Source: Plazaster borealis (taxonomy: Eukaryota; Echinodermata; Asteroidea; Forcipulatida; Labidiasteridae). From it: DNA of 64,000 nt. The stretch covers positions 25,782,822 through 25,846,821 of the forward strand of contig CM037473.1 of the NCBI GenBank assembly GCA_021014325.1, read 5' to 3'. Positions 10,939 through 25,900 of this stretch are shown in pieces. A model generated the notes under the pieces. The model saw only the letters and a program-made list of their open reading frames with translations, did not search any database and was not told where the DNA came from. The translations under genes were made by a program, and so were the position numbers. Position 1 is the first letter of the stretch; each line of letters begins with the position of its first letter.

Positions 10939-13900
10939 TCAGGTTATAAGACTCCTCTCGTTCAGGATTTTCAGCTCCTCCTGGTACTCCGTATACAATC
11001 TCTGCAACTTCAGATTGGAACCAATGATCGGGAGGACTTCATCAAGGAGGTATCGTTTAGAGAGACCCTGAGGATGACAAAGAGACGAGACAAAATGTTT
11101 GAGAACAAAGTTTGATCAGAAAGCAATGATTTGATTCGTAGTTTGGTGGCGCGTTGTGGCCGAGCCGTCCAGTGCAGATATTATTCAAATCTAACTCGAA
11201 AAAGGTTTATTAGGACATGCATAAGTTAAAGGTCAAATGTCAAATATCAAATGTCAAATGTCAAAGGTCAACAGATAAACAGATGTCTTACCAATTCCAA
11301 TGGTTGCCACTGTGATTCCTCAGCCTCCACTTTGTAGAACGGCCCCAACAATTCACTACAGATATCCCGTAATCTGCTCTCTTGCTCTGTAAAGAAACAA
11401 ATTAAAGGAAAATGAGAATGCATTTCACTAAAATGTCACGTACTAACAACCTACTGCCTGGAAGTCAGAAATTTTTCCATGCTCACCTGCAGGATTAATT
11501 TCTGGAATTCCAAAAATATTTGTACTGTTGAGAATATCGTTGTCACAATGTATAACCAAGACTTAACCAAGTAAAGACAACAAAAATTCTCATAAAATTG
11601 AGCAAATGAGAACATGCAAATTCCTTGGCCAAGCCAAAGGCATGCAAAGGCACTTATTGTAGCCAGCCACATCGACCCATATACGACCAAGGAGCACAGC
11701 CAGAATTCTTTTCTGGAGGGAGGAAAACCGGAGGGCCCGGAGAAAAACCCTCATGCACAGGAGAGGAGCAGCGTACAACTCTACTCACATATTGCCCAAA
11801 CCGGGAATCGAACCAGGGCCACAGTGGTGAGAGGCGAGTGTTTACTCTTTACAAGAGTACCAGTTAAAGCAAAGTACCTAGGGGTCTTGTCAAAATGAAT
11901 CCAAGACAGGTAGTCGGATAACAATTCTCCGATGTTTTTGTTGGATTTCTGCCGGACTGTATTTCTATCAGAGACATGGTTTTCACTCGCTGAAGGCACA
12001 CAGTTCTCCGATGCACTAAAGACATGCACTATGCCAATGCACCACGCTGAGCCCTCTGCAGTTTGACTGGCTGATTAAATGTAGTATAAACAAAGTTGCG
12101 GTTTTGGAGCGATCTGGAAGGTTTGGAGGTCATTGTATTTAACTAAAAGATGTGTAGTGTGGTTTTTTAGTGAGCCATGTAGAGACCCCCTGCTTGTTTT
12201 CCAGTAGATAGCATTCTAAATCTTTGTGGTTTGTAAACAAGTGTGACCCCAGACACTGTGAACTTCTCCCATGGTTTCTCCGACACCCAATTTCAAACAA
12301 GGTGAACTAACAGTGGTAAAAAACCTTGTCCTGGTCGGTACTTATCCGCTTGTTGTCCTGGACTAATTTTGACAAGATCCCCCAGGAATCCAAAAATGTT
12401 TGAATAGGCGCAAGACTTCAACAGTCTGAAAGCATTTCTCTTCAACGTACCTTCTTGTACCAGGTAGCGTACATAAGTAAGCAGCCAGAAGCGATACTCG
12501 TGACCGGACTTCAGTGCTTGAGCAGCAGAGAGTTGTCCCTCCAAATAGCTCATTGTAGAGGAACGCTGTAGGGTACGGTTGGATTGGGACATGCCGTTGG
12601 ACTGCTTTCCAGCCCTGTTATTAAGAAAATTATACAAATCGGATATTTTTACAGGATGTAAATAGTTGAAAGCATAGTACAAGACTTCGGCTCAGTGCTT
12701 TAAGGTCATTAATTGCAGTTTCATACTCGTAATGATCAAAAGGTCATTAAATGAAAAATGCGTATAAATTTTAAAGAAATAAATCAAAATCAACAAATGA
12801 ATGTTTCTTTTCGCCAAACAAATACTTAAAAGACCACTGTGGATCAATCAATAAACCCCATTTACCAGGAGCTCCAAAATATGTAAAAGCAATTTTATGA
12901 AATCAAGCAAATTACACTAATGACCTTATAGTCCTGAGCAGACGAAGAGTGCTAATTATAAATATTCATAATACACAACCCAGACAGTTTATCCATTCTG
13001 ATTGGTCGAGAGGAGATCACATGGCAATGTTGAAACGTGAAACCCTTCGAGATTGGAGCTTGCGGACATGACAGGAATGTTAAATTTACAAAACAGAAAA
13101 GTTTTAAAGATGTTCCTTCGTTATTACGCTTTCAAACAAAAAGGGCATTCATGAATGGGAACACAAGAGTAGTGACTCGGTCTTAAACCTTGCAGGGTCG
13201 TGCCCTGTCGTCTTTTTTGAGAGCAGTTTCCCCCGAGAACCCGACAGAACCACTAGGGCCCAATTTCATAAAGCTGTTAAGCAGAAAATACTGCTTAGCA
13301 AATTTGTTTCGCTGAGCAAAAAATTAACTGGGAACCAGTGGCAACAATGTAATCTCTATGAAAGTTTGGCTGGTTACCCGTTTCTTCTAAGCAAGTTTTT
13401 AGCATGCTTAGAACGTTTTGTGCTTACAGGCTTTATGAAATTGGGCCTAGATGGCTCAGGGAGGCCATTTGGATCAGACACAAGGGGAGAACACTCCAAC
13501 AAATACGACGGGCTTATAAGCTCCAGATAATTTATGACCAACTAGTCCAAACCTCGCCTACAACACCCTCTATGATGACCAAGAAAGGGTATAAAAGGCA
13601 ATTGAGCATTGGACATGGTCACCAGTCTGAAGAAGCTCCGAGCTTAGGAGTGAAACGTAACTAAAATAATATAGATCTACATTTATTTGGATTCCAAAAA
13701 AAGAACCTCATAATCCAGGTAAAAATGCTTCTTGTTGGGTGTTTCGCATAGCTTTGCACACCCTGTAGTTCTTTTACATGTACCGTAATTTCCTGCGGAT
13801 AAGACGCGTCTTATCTGACTTTCGAAGGTAAAAAAAAAGTCACTGCGTCTTATCTTCCGGTGCGCCTTATCTGATTCCGATTGAATCTTATTTTGGTAAT

Positions 13901-16900
13901 TTGAGGTACTGCGCCTTATGCGCCGAGCGCCTTATCCGCAGGAAAATTACGGTATGTACTGAACTATTGATATAAGCGAATCTATAATTACCTGAGAGAC
14001 TGGCCTTGCAGTGTGGTCAGGGGTCCAGATGCACATAGCGCCCCCTGGGATGGCTGACATGCCTGGTGGTCTGAGCAGAGGCTGAGGGTGTCATCTTGCT
14101 GACACAGTAACATCCTAAAATGAGAAGGTAAAAAACGGTTCGCTCAACCATGGAAAATAACTTGAATACAAAAACAATCATATTTTTTTGGTAATCATTT
14201 ACAAGACCTGGAACTACAAAGAAGCCCTGACCTTGGCTGCACGAGTGTTCAACATCAAGAGTTGGCTAAGCAGAAAATATTGCTTCACAAACTCATGCCA
14301 AGCAAAAATAAGCAGATTACCAGTCATAGATGGTACATAAGACATGGTATTTTGGCTGGTAACCTTATTCTGGTAAGCATAGTTTGGTTGTGCTTAGCAA
14401 CTTGTTGTGCTTAAACAGCTCTATCAAATTAGGGCTTTGGCCCTGGTGCTCCTTTAAAATATTACAATGAACTAACATGGAAACGGGACACTGAATTGTA
14501 AAGATGACTTCCGCCCATCCCGACCCCGTTCCCCCTTGACGCTCCAAGGTCTAACAATTTAAGACAAGGTCATCAACAATTGTTGCATTTATACCACAGG
14601 TAATTTTGGTTCGTAAGCAGTTTGCAACAGCTAATACCTGGGGTGAACCCTTCTCTTAACGGTAAGTTTAGTGGGTTCTTTTACATACAGGACATCATAA
14701 TGGATTTATATCCCATCCAAAGGACGAATCAATAACGGTGAAGTGTATCTTGCCTAGGACACAAGAGTGTATTTTTTACCTAATGGTAAATTTACATTTT
14801 TTTTATAAATTCGCATGAAGAATGGACCTGGGACAAATTTCATTAAAGCCTACAAGCACAAAAACTTGCTAAGCACAGAAAAATCATGCTTAGCGAAAAT
14901 AGGTTACCAGCCGAAATACGATTTAAATTTACATTGTTGGAACTGGTGCCCCACTCATTTTGCTTAGCAAAGAAATTAGCTAAGCAGTATTTTCTGCTTG
15001 ACAGATTTATGAAACTGAGCACTGGCTTAAGGATAAACCATACCGACAACTGTGAAAATACACTCCACATTGATAGCTGTGAATCTACAACACTTACCAA
15101 CAAGACATTGATGAATTGTAGCTGTACGATTTGCCATTGGAAAACAGTATAGCTGGTACTCCCTGATCTGTTACCAGTGAATTTGTGATGGTTACATCAC
15201 CACCTGTTGATTAACAAAAAAATACCAAATTGTAAAAATAAGTATTGTTGCCTAGTTACTAAATCACATTTTCTTGATTTGTGCAATTCATAATCATCTA
15301 GACGTTAAACCAATGTATGTAGAGAAAGATTGGCTATTGCCAGCTTGGGTGTTTAACCCTTTAGAGAAAGTTCATTTCTGTATAACCATCACCATACGCC
15401 CAGACATTGCTAATCTGAGTTTCTTGGCTCCGTTATACTAAGGAAAAATGTCAGGAAAATTAATATGAAACAGAAATACATGGCTTTGTTTTAGAATTGT
15501 AGATTCTATGTTAACATGGGAAAATTGGAAAATGTCAATTTGGTCCGATACCTTTTCTTTGACCCTCTGCTTAGAGCAGAAGTAGGTCAAATTTTGCGGG
15601 CGCTATTGGCATTTTGGTACAAGCCGTTTGCGGCTGCTATAGCCTCTACAGGGTTATATCCCCTTGTTCGAGCTTTGTCGAGTTCCCTTGTTGGGAAGAT
15701 CATCTAAACAAACAAACAAACAAACAAACAAACAAATACAAATCCCAAATGGTCGCTTATCATCACCTTTCATGATTGGCAGTAAAGACACTCTGCTAAC
15801 TTTGGCTTCCATCCTCCTCACATCCCTACAAAAAAAACCAAGACAAAAACCCCAACATTACTATGGAGAACACAATGGCACATACTCAGTTAAATGCAGA
15901 TTTTATGAAATACAGAAACTGTGTTAAGTGCTGCTCTTTAAGCAGAAAACGTCTACTTACAGCTTTTCTGAAATTGAGGACAGTGCCCAATTCCAATACG
16001 TCAGTGCAAAAACCTAGTATCTCGATTTTGCAAAAACGTCGATCTCGCATGAAAATGTTCCATGCCAAAATGTCCTATCTTGGCACAGACTTGTTTTGTG
16101 TGTACATCCGGCCATCTTCAAACACAACATTTTGACAATTTCAAACTACCGTATAAAGTAAGTGCTATTTTAGGAGATACAACATTTTTGCACTGACACA
16201 ACAATTTCATAATGCCTTACCGCAGAATTCTGCACTTACCGCTGTTAGAATGCTGTGGTTTACAGGTAACCATAAGTGCAGAATTCGCTAAGTAAGTACA
16301 TGACAATGCCCCCTGGGTCCACTTTCATAAAGCCTATAAGCACAAAAACTTGCTTAGCACAAAAAAATCATGCTTAGCAGAAATAGGAAACCAGCCGAAA
16401 TGCCATAAGTTAATGCAACTGGTACCCCACTCAATTTTTGCTTAGTGAAAAATGTTTCTAAGCAGTATTTTCCGCTAAGCAGGTTTATGAAATTGAGCCT
16501 TGGTCTTTTGCTACTGGTGCCTTACCAGACATACAGCAATCCTGATGTTGTGATGGCCATGATGTATCCACTGCTGCATTGTAAAATGCTGACAGCAGAG
16601 GGCAGCAAACACGCTGGGATTAACCTCCGACCCTCGCTGGAGAACATATTTACGGTTTGGTTTTCACAGCTGACACATACCACAAACCTAAAAAAGAATA
16701 CACAGACATACTAAATACAAAAGTCACTTTTTGTCTTTAAATGGTCAGACAGTAGGAGGGTTGACTTTGTACTGTGTAGATGCATTCACCACGTGATATC
16801 ATATTGCTGCCTGGCATAGTTGATCTATCATTCAATGGTCAGACAGTAAGAGGGTTAACTGTGTACTATGTAGATGCATTCATCAGTTGATATTATGCAG

Positions 16901-19900
16901 GATGGCATAGTTTATCTATCATTCAAAACCAGTGGATTTAATGCAAAATACAAAATACAAAATGTCACTTTTTGTCTTTAAATGGTCAGACAGTGGGAGG
17001 GTTGACTGTGTACTATGTAGATGCATTTATCACTTGATATATTACAGGCTGGCATAGTTTATCTACCATTCAAAACCAGTGGATTGAATGGTCGGACAGT
17101 AGGAGGGTTGACTGTGCACTCTGTAGATGCTTTCACTACATCATAACACATTGCAAGCTGACATAGTGCATTTATCACTCAAAACCAGGTGGATGATATT
17201 AATGGTCAGACAGTAGGAGGGTTAAAAAATGACTAACCTATTTCCTGTTAAAATTGTTCCTTTGCTGGTTAGGATGGATTCCCATACCGTCTCATTCTCT
17301 TTCATTCCCCTGAGTTTATGTACAGATTTTGCTGCAAAGAAAAAGAAAAAAGAATTACATCCACTATGAATGAAATTCACAATCAAACTACAATTTTGCG
17401 ATCCTACACTGTTCACTGTTTATAAACAGAAATGTTCACGACACATTTAGGGGTTTCAAAAATATTTGTGGCGTGTTGTGGCCGAGCGGTCTAGTTCACC
17501 GGACCCAAGCTCAAGCTCTGGTCTTGTCAGCAGCAGAGTGTGGGTTCGAATCCCGGTCATGACACTTGTGTCCTTGAGCAAGGCACTTAACCATAGTTGC
17601 TTGGGAAGGTAGTGCATTCTGCTCTACCAGCCAAGCTCCTAGTGGACGATAGCCATGCCTACATCCTTACGGACTGTAAAGGGGGGTAACCCTCTTTCAG
17701 CCCCAGGAGTAGGTGGCAACATGCCCCTGGTGGCAGTTGATTTGGGTCGATAGCCAAAATTAGTTAAGTGTAGCCCTCACCTTGAAGTGGCCGTCCGGCC
17801 TTGTGATGTTAGGCAATATCTCATTAAAAAAGTATATAAATAAAAATAAAATTTGAAGTCAGAGGTTATTATTGTTATTATTATTTACCTGTGACAGAGT
17901 CGCTGTTTTCCAGCTCAACAATGAGATCTGGCTCGGTTGAGCTGCTCTGAGAAGGCACGTTTAGCTCCAACTTCTTGAGGGTCGTTGGGGTTGATATCTT
18001 GATTAGTGGCTTGGCTGGTAACAACCGACTTGCCGCTTCAGTTGAACCCTGGTTGAACATCAAAGGACAACAAATTTGCAAAGTTAAAGATCAATTGATA
18101 TATTCTACTGACACCATCCCAAGCAAATGTATTGTAATGTTTTATTAAAGGCCGGTTAGACTTTTGGTAATTGTCAATAACCAGTATCCTCACTTGGTGT
18201 ATTTCAACATAAGTGTAAAATAACAAACCTGTGAACATTTGGGCTCAATTGGTCGCGAAGTTGCGAGAAAATAACACATGATTAACTATTGATTCATATT
18301 TTCAAGAACCAGACTATGAGCTTTGCAAATTAAAAATATCATATATGCAAATCCTTTGGTTGGTGTTCAGCTTTATGCTTTGCAATATGTTAGTTTCATG
18401 TGTGTACCAGCTACCTTAAATTTATACATTGTCTGTGCGTACACGCAGCACAAACATCTCGTCAAAAACATGCACAAAGGCAACAGTTAATTTGATGGTC
18501 CCCAACATAACATGCACAGTGCATACAGAATCTTTTATGACAATAGGTCCTGAACTGAAAAGTCACTTACAGCAGCAACTGAGGTCCCACTGGAAGTTGG
18601 CGTCGCAGCGGCTGCACTGGCTGCTGCAGCGGCCGCAGCAGCAGCAGCTGCTGCAGCAATTCTCTGCTGCGTCCTGTACTCCTTGCGAGGTTTCTTAATG
18701 ATGGGTTTGTCCGATGAGGCGTCTCGTCGTTTCCCTGGCAGGGTTAGTGAGGAACGTGGAGGGGTGGATGCTATGACTGGTCCATCTTTCAGTTTGGATA
18801 CATCTTTAGTTCTGGCGGGAGAAAATAACAATTTAGATTCAATTTAGAATTTCCCAAGAATAAGCCTTCTTCATCCTCCTCTCAATAAATTTGTGAACAA
18901 AAATTCTAACAACCTAGGCACAATTTCATAGAGCTGCTTAAGGGTCATAGATTAGTTTCTGTCAACATAATGCTGATTAATAACCAACATTATAAAGAAA
19001 GTTTTTGGTTGTTGTGCTTAAGCAGCTGTATAAAATTGAGCTCAATTGGTTCAACACCATATTTCTTTCAACCATAATTCCAATTCTCTTTAAAGGGAAT
19101 CTCAACTATTTTCTAAATTTTCTTTAAAAAACCCCCAAACAGACTGTGAGAAATCCTTACTTATCAGCAGCTGCTGCAGCAGCTTCAGCACATGCTGCAG
19201 CGGCCGCCGCAGACGCCATCGCAGCGATGTCCGTCATTCCTGACTTGCCTGTGCCGCCGTCAGCACTCGGGGAGACCTTCTCCGTGACTACTTTGCTTTC
19301 CCCCGCTGCTGGTTTAGGCTGATCGGTAAGTTGACTCTCGGCAGTGAGTTTGGCTTTCTCTGCAACTGCTGCTGCTGTTGCTCTACCATCGCTGGCTGGT
19401 TTCTGGGTGAACCGGCTATCCAACGCAGAAACAGGCTGGATAAATTGAACAAAACAAACAACTGAGAGTTAGGGACCTTGTCAGAATTAGTCCAGGATAA
19501 CAATTTTCTGCTTAGCAGAAATGAGCAGGATACCAGTCATTAATTGTACATGTGACATGGTTTTTTGGCTGGTAACCCTGTTCTGGTAAGCATAATTTTG
19601 TTGTGCTTAGTTATTTTTTGTGCTTAAGCAGCTCTATGAAATTGGGCCCAGAACAAACTTTTTTAACCACAAACACTTCGCCTTGTCAGAGAAAACATGG
19701 AAGAAGTTCACAGTCCTGGGGTTACATTTTTTTTACAAACCACAGAGACTTTGATCGCTATCCACTGAAAAACAAGCAGGGGGTCTCTACATGTCTCACT
19801 ATAATCAACTCCTCTACACATCTTAGTTAAATACAATAACCTCCAAACCTTCTAGATCACTCCAAAACCGCAAGTTTGTTTATACTACATTTAATCAGCC

Positions 19901-22900
19901 AGTCAAACCGCAGAGCGATCAGCGGGGTGCATTGGCATAGTGCATGTCTTTAATGCATCGGAGAACTGTGTGACTTTCAGCGAGTGAAAACCATGTCTCT
20001 GATAGAAATACCCGTAATATACGGCTTGCTGACCCTGGAATTCTACAGAACTGTGCTAAGCAGCTGCTCCTTAAGCAGAAAATGTCTCCTTACTTGTTTT
20101 ATGAGATTGCTGCTTACATGTTTTATGAGATTGCTGCTTACATGTTTCATTAGATTGCTGCTTACATGTTTCATTAGATTGCTGCTTGCATGTTTTATGC
20201 AATTGCTGCTTACATGTTTTATGAGATTGCTGCTTACATGTTTTATGCGATTGCTGCTTACATGTTTTATGAGATTGCTGCTTACATGTTTTATGAGATT
20301 GCTGCTTACATGTTTTATGCGATTGCTGCTTACATGTTTTATGAGATTGCTGCTTACATGTTCCATTAGATTGCTGCTTGCATGTTTTATGCAATTGCTG
20401 CTTACATGTTTTATGGGATTGCTGCTTGCATGTTTTATGCGATTGCTGCTTACATGTTTTATGAGATTGCTGCTTACATGTTTTATGAGATTGCTGCTTA
20501 CATGTTTTATGAGATTGCTGCTTACATGTTTTATGAGATTGCGGCCTGGTGTTTGTGATACTGTGCAGTATAACAGCGCTCTCCCTAAACAGTGGTCCCA
20601 TGGCCAAATACCAGCTAAAACACCTGAGAACCAGCCAAGTGGTCTGGCTGCCTAGTTCAGTGTTGAAAAGCATCAATATTCAATTTAAAGTATGGGATAG
20701 GTTGTTCAGGGGATCAGGTTGGTACAGTGGTTTCTTTCCCTGCCTTTCACCTCTCGGGACCCCGGTTCGAATCCTACCTCAGACCGGAGCCTTGCATGTG
20801 GATTGGGTTTTCAGTCCCTACCTGATTGTGAGAGGGTTTCCCCCCATTGGGGTTTTCCTCCCACATCTAAAACTGATGATTTCTTCTCATTTCCTATTCA
20901 TCCTGTTATTGGCGCTAATTGTGCTGTGGATTTGTCATCAAATAAATAAATAAAAAATATATAACAAAGCTGACAGCCTGGTGTAATGACAAGCTAACTG
21001 GTTGAGCTGGCTAGTCGCTGAAAAAAGTTAAGGGAAAACCCTGTATCAATAACTTAAGTGTTTTCTAATTCAACCAACAGCTATAAACTCAAAGGTCGAC
21101 TCGGCACATTTGTTTGTCTAGGAAAAATCCACAGTTGATGATTGTTTTGTTTTTTAACCTTAGGTCATGTCAACATACCACATTACTGTCGAGGGCTGTG
21201 ACCCCATCCATGACCTCTTTCTTCACCATGACCTTGTTCTGACCTTCGATGAATACATTACTGCCTGGCTGACCCTGCTGGCTGCTTGATGTGGGGCTGT
21301 CAAAGAGATTCTGACCAGAGCTGCGGAACGGCTTTGGGGACACTCTGTCAAAAATGAACACACAATTTTACAAATTGTAATAATTGCATTTTGGTTTTAA
21401 GCTTAAGTCTTACCACTAGACCACCGAGATGGCCTGGTAGTTAGAGGCAGTTCGAATCCTATATTTTAGCAGCGGGCACCGCAACAATTTATTTTAATAG
21501 ATGTTTAACATGCATCGGTGGTCTAGTGGTAAGACATCTGGTCTAGAATGACAAAGGTCATGGGTTCGAATCCCACCCGAGTAATGTCTATGTTTTATTT
21601 CTTCACAGGACTCAAGAAATTACTGAGTGGGATTCAAAGCCAGAACTTTTGTCATTTTTTTGCAGATGTCTTACCACTAGACCACCAAGATTTTTTTCAC
21701 AGACTCAAGAAAGTACTGAGTATACAGCATTGTATGTTGTACACACTAGTTGTATGGGTAAAACACAAGTTTTGTTATCTTTCCAAAATTGAAAATAGAG
21801 ATCTCCTTACCCGAAGCTGGCCTGCTGAGGTGCTATATGCAATGGTGTGATTCTCCGCCTGCCGTCAGGGGTTCTTGTTTCAATCTGTTTGCTCTTCACA
21901 TCCTAAGAGGAAGAAAAAACAAACAAAACAGAAAAACTGAGATTTCATCATCATCTTCCCTTCACAGGTATCTTCAGGCCTATGGGTCACAGTGCTAGTC
22001 ACTTTTGAGGGTACCTTGGTTTTGATACATAATACTGGGCTCTTATATAGCGCTTTATCACACCCCTAGAGGCGTATCAAAGTGCTCATTATTGGTTTAT
22101 CAACAGGATAAGCAGAGCTATGTTTTTTTGAATTATGAGACCCATTTATGTAGCACCTTTACAAGATGGTTTACAAGATGCTGCGGCGCATTCAGCAGCC
22201 ACTGCCAGAAACACCAGAGCCTTCTCTCTTAGCGTTCAGTGTAACTGGGTTCTTTACACAATACACGTGACCTACGGTTTTACGTCCCATCAGAAGGACG
22301 AAGCAATAATGGTTAAATGTCTTGCTTAAGGACACAAATGTCAAGACCAGGACTCGAAGTCACACTCTGCTGGTAAGAAACACCAGAGCTTGAGTCCAGA
22401 GTGCCTGACCACTCGGTCACGACACACCGCCATATATAGTGTCCTGACTCGGATCTGAACCCACACTCTGACAACACCAGAACTAGAGTCCATTGCACTA
22501 CATGTAGATCGCTTGGTAACCACACGCCAGGACGAGACTTACCAGTGGCTGTCCCTCGATGAGGGCGGTCTGGATCACCGTCTTAGTGGGCGTGGTCATC
22601 ATCTTTATCTTGGACGCCTGTTTCTCCTTCAGCTCTTTCTGCTGCTGCTGTAATTTCAGCATCTCTGGATTCTCAATGATGCTGTTAGCGAGGTTTGTAG
22701 ATCCAGACGAGAAAACACTCTTCCCGTAGACTTTCTCATGAAGTTTTGTCTGTTGAGGTCAAGAAAAAAGGCTCCATTTATAACAGTCTTCCTGTGAGCA
22801 TCCGTTATGCGGAATCCTTTGTTTGTTTTGAGTTGACTTATCTGCTTCATTAGGTTTTTTTCAATATTCTTTTTGTTCTTTACTGTAAAGTCAGATGCTG

Positions 22901-25900
22901 AGGATCTGGCTGAGGGTGTATGTGCTAGTAAACTCTCCCCTCTTTTTTATACTCCTCTTTTTATCCCTTTATTATCCCTTTTTTCGCGTTTGATATGTTT
23001 AAATTTGTATTTATGTTACTTATTTTATGGATAATATTATGTATTTTAGTGTATTTATTACTATTAATTTTTGCCCTAAATTTGCCCATTCCACCTAAAT
23101 TTTTAAAATTAAATTTGTGCATTGTTCCTTCTTTTTACTTACTGTTTTACTGTAAAGCGCTTTGAGGCTTGCATAAGGCGCTCTATAAATCCATTATTAT
23201 TATTCTTCTTCTTCTTATTATTTTTATTATAATTCCTCTCGACAATTTGCAACCTTAATAAAATACCAAGATCAAACCTAACTGTTTTACTCATTTCTAA
23301 AAACTAGAGCGTTTGAAGCAAATACATTTCGAGGCAAGTTTTCCACCAAGACCATCTTTATTCCATGTAAGTATACAAATCCAGGCTTCTCCTCATGCAC
23401 AAGCTAGCGTATCGGGCCAAATTTACGGGAGTTTCACAAAAAAACATAAAGAGAAAACCATATAGAATGCTCCAGATTGCACAGTAGGACTTTGAAATCC
23501 AAGAAAAACACCAAGTAGAAAACATTCCGAGGACCTTGTTTCAATTCAGCGTGCTTCGGCTAAACATCCCAAAACTTTGGCCCAGAATGCCCCAGTTTTG
23601 AAAAAACCTGGGAAGCACCCTGAAATCTATGCAAACATTTATACTATCAATCCTACCAATGTTGTGTACTTTAACAAAACTGTCCAGAAAGTAGTTGAAC
23701 TCAATACCTTTTCGTCCTTAGTGAGTTGTTTACCGACTTCATCGCTGCTGAGATTAAAATAACAGACTGTGCCGTCCACTGAGCAAGCCAGAAGCTCATC
23801 GCCTTCCTGGTTCCTGGGAGAAAAGACAAATATCAAAATCGATTTGAATAATTGTTATCAACTTTGACACTGTGTGGCGCAAGATCCTTGCTCGGTTTAC
23901 CAGCCTGCCTGCTGATGGCTGACCGTGACTGTGCTGAGTGCAGATAGACAGCGTGCACGTATGCTAGGCTTATTACAAAATTAGAGAAAGATGTGACACA
24001 AAGCAAAACAGGAATCAAAAACTGTTTTATTTCATTTCAAAATATTTGAAACTTCTACTATTTCATTGTCATTTCCAATGTCGGAAAGTGAAAGGTCAGA
24101 GATTTTAAAACCTGTCCAACTGACTGACCTTACCGACTGACCTGACTGACTGACTTAACGGACCGACCGACCTGACCGACCCAATGACCTGGCCACTGAC
24201 TGACCTGACTGACCTGACTGACCTAACCAACCGACTGACCTGACCGACCGACTTACTAGCTAGCTGACTGACCAGACCGGACCGACCTGACCGACCGACC
24301 TGACAAACCGACCGACCTGAATGATTGACTGACCTGACCGACGGACATGACTGAATGACTGACTGACCAACTGACCGACCCACTGACCTAAAGGACAGAC
24401 TAACCTGACCGACCGATCAACCTGCCCTGACCGACCGACTGACCAACCGACAAACCTGACTGACTGACCAACTGACCTGACCGATCTGACCAACAGACTG
24501 ACCTAACCGATCGATCGACCTGACAAACCGAACGACCAGCCGACCTGACAAACCGAACGACCAGCCGACCTGACTGACCGACCTTATGTTCTACAATAAT
24601 GATTAACTCACGTTAAATGGTGTACATGTATGCATTTATAAAGAATGAAAAGACATTTTTCACTTACCATGTTAGGTCCATGATGGAGTTATTGAAGATG
24701 TCATGGACCACCACTAGAGGGCGCTTTAATGCCGTCAGCTATGGGTTCAATATACAAACAAATTATCAAAAGCAATCCCATGTAATACAACATTCAATGG
24801 GGCTTATGCTATGGGTATATGTTACTACATTATACATATGAAAAATCCCACTTAACAAAAAGGGGAGTTAAAATCAATAATATACTTTAGTTGCATTAGG
24901 ATCCCTGCTTAGCGAAAAACAAAATCTGCTGAGCAATTTGTTTTGGCTTAACAGCTTTGAGTGCATAGATTTCAAACAATAGTTTAACTTGAACATGGCG
25001 TGTCGTGGCCAAGAAGTAAAGGGCACTGGACTCAAGCTCTGGTGTTTCAGATCAGCAGAGTGTGGGTTCGAGTCCCGGTCGTGACACTTGTGCCTTAAGC
25101 AAAACACTTGACCATTATTGCTGCGTCCTTCGGATGGGGCGTAAAGCCGTAGGTCTTGTGTGTGTGTAATGCAAGTAAAAGAACCCAGTACACTTGTGTT
25201 AAGAGAAGGGGTTTGCCCCGGTGTTTTCTGGTATAGTTGCAGATTACAACACAGCACCTTGTGAACTGTTACATGGTGTTTTGTAAATAAATTGGTCTTA
25301 TATCTTGAACAAAGCTCCGCATACCTGTAGAAAAAAAGAATGCGCGCTTTGAGACCCAGGCCTGTGGGTGTGATAAAGCGCTTTAATATAAGAACGCGTG
25401 TTGTTATTATTATTAACTTACCCATATTGAAACTGTTCTGTCTCTACTGCCTATTGCACAGCATGTATACGGCTGTTGCTATAAACGGCAAATGAACAAC
25501 ACACACGACACATTAGTACAAAGAAAATAAGAACTGACCAAATTCAAACTGCTTTTAGATAAACACGTTGTGAAAACATGACAGCAAAACAAGTTTTTTA
25601 ACCCCAAAATGTTGGATGTAATTGCCTATAAAGAGAACACAAAATCCTGATGCATTTTATGAGAGTGTTTGTTTTCTTACTCAGTTTAGTTTGGTTTCAT
25701 TGTGACAATGATATTCTCCGAAACAAGTTCTTTAGAAAGACGTGAAGTTGTTAAGAACACAATATTGCTGGCACATTATGAATCTTTGTTGTCTGCTTTA
25801 AAGTCGTAAATAATTGCAAGCTGACAAATCTTACCTTTGAGTGGTTACCTCTTTTGATTGTCCTTGTAAAAATATTGGAGTTAAACCTCTGCAATGGAGT

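Noticed and set aside
20071..20676. Long frames on both strands (223 and 201 codons)
   Set aside because: 24-bp repeat divisible by three keeps several frames open at once; protein is an 8-residue repeat with no independent support.
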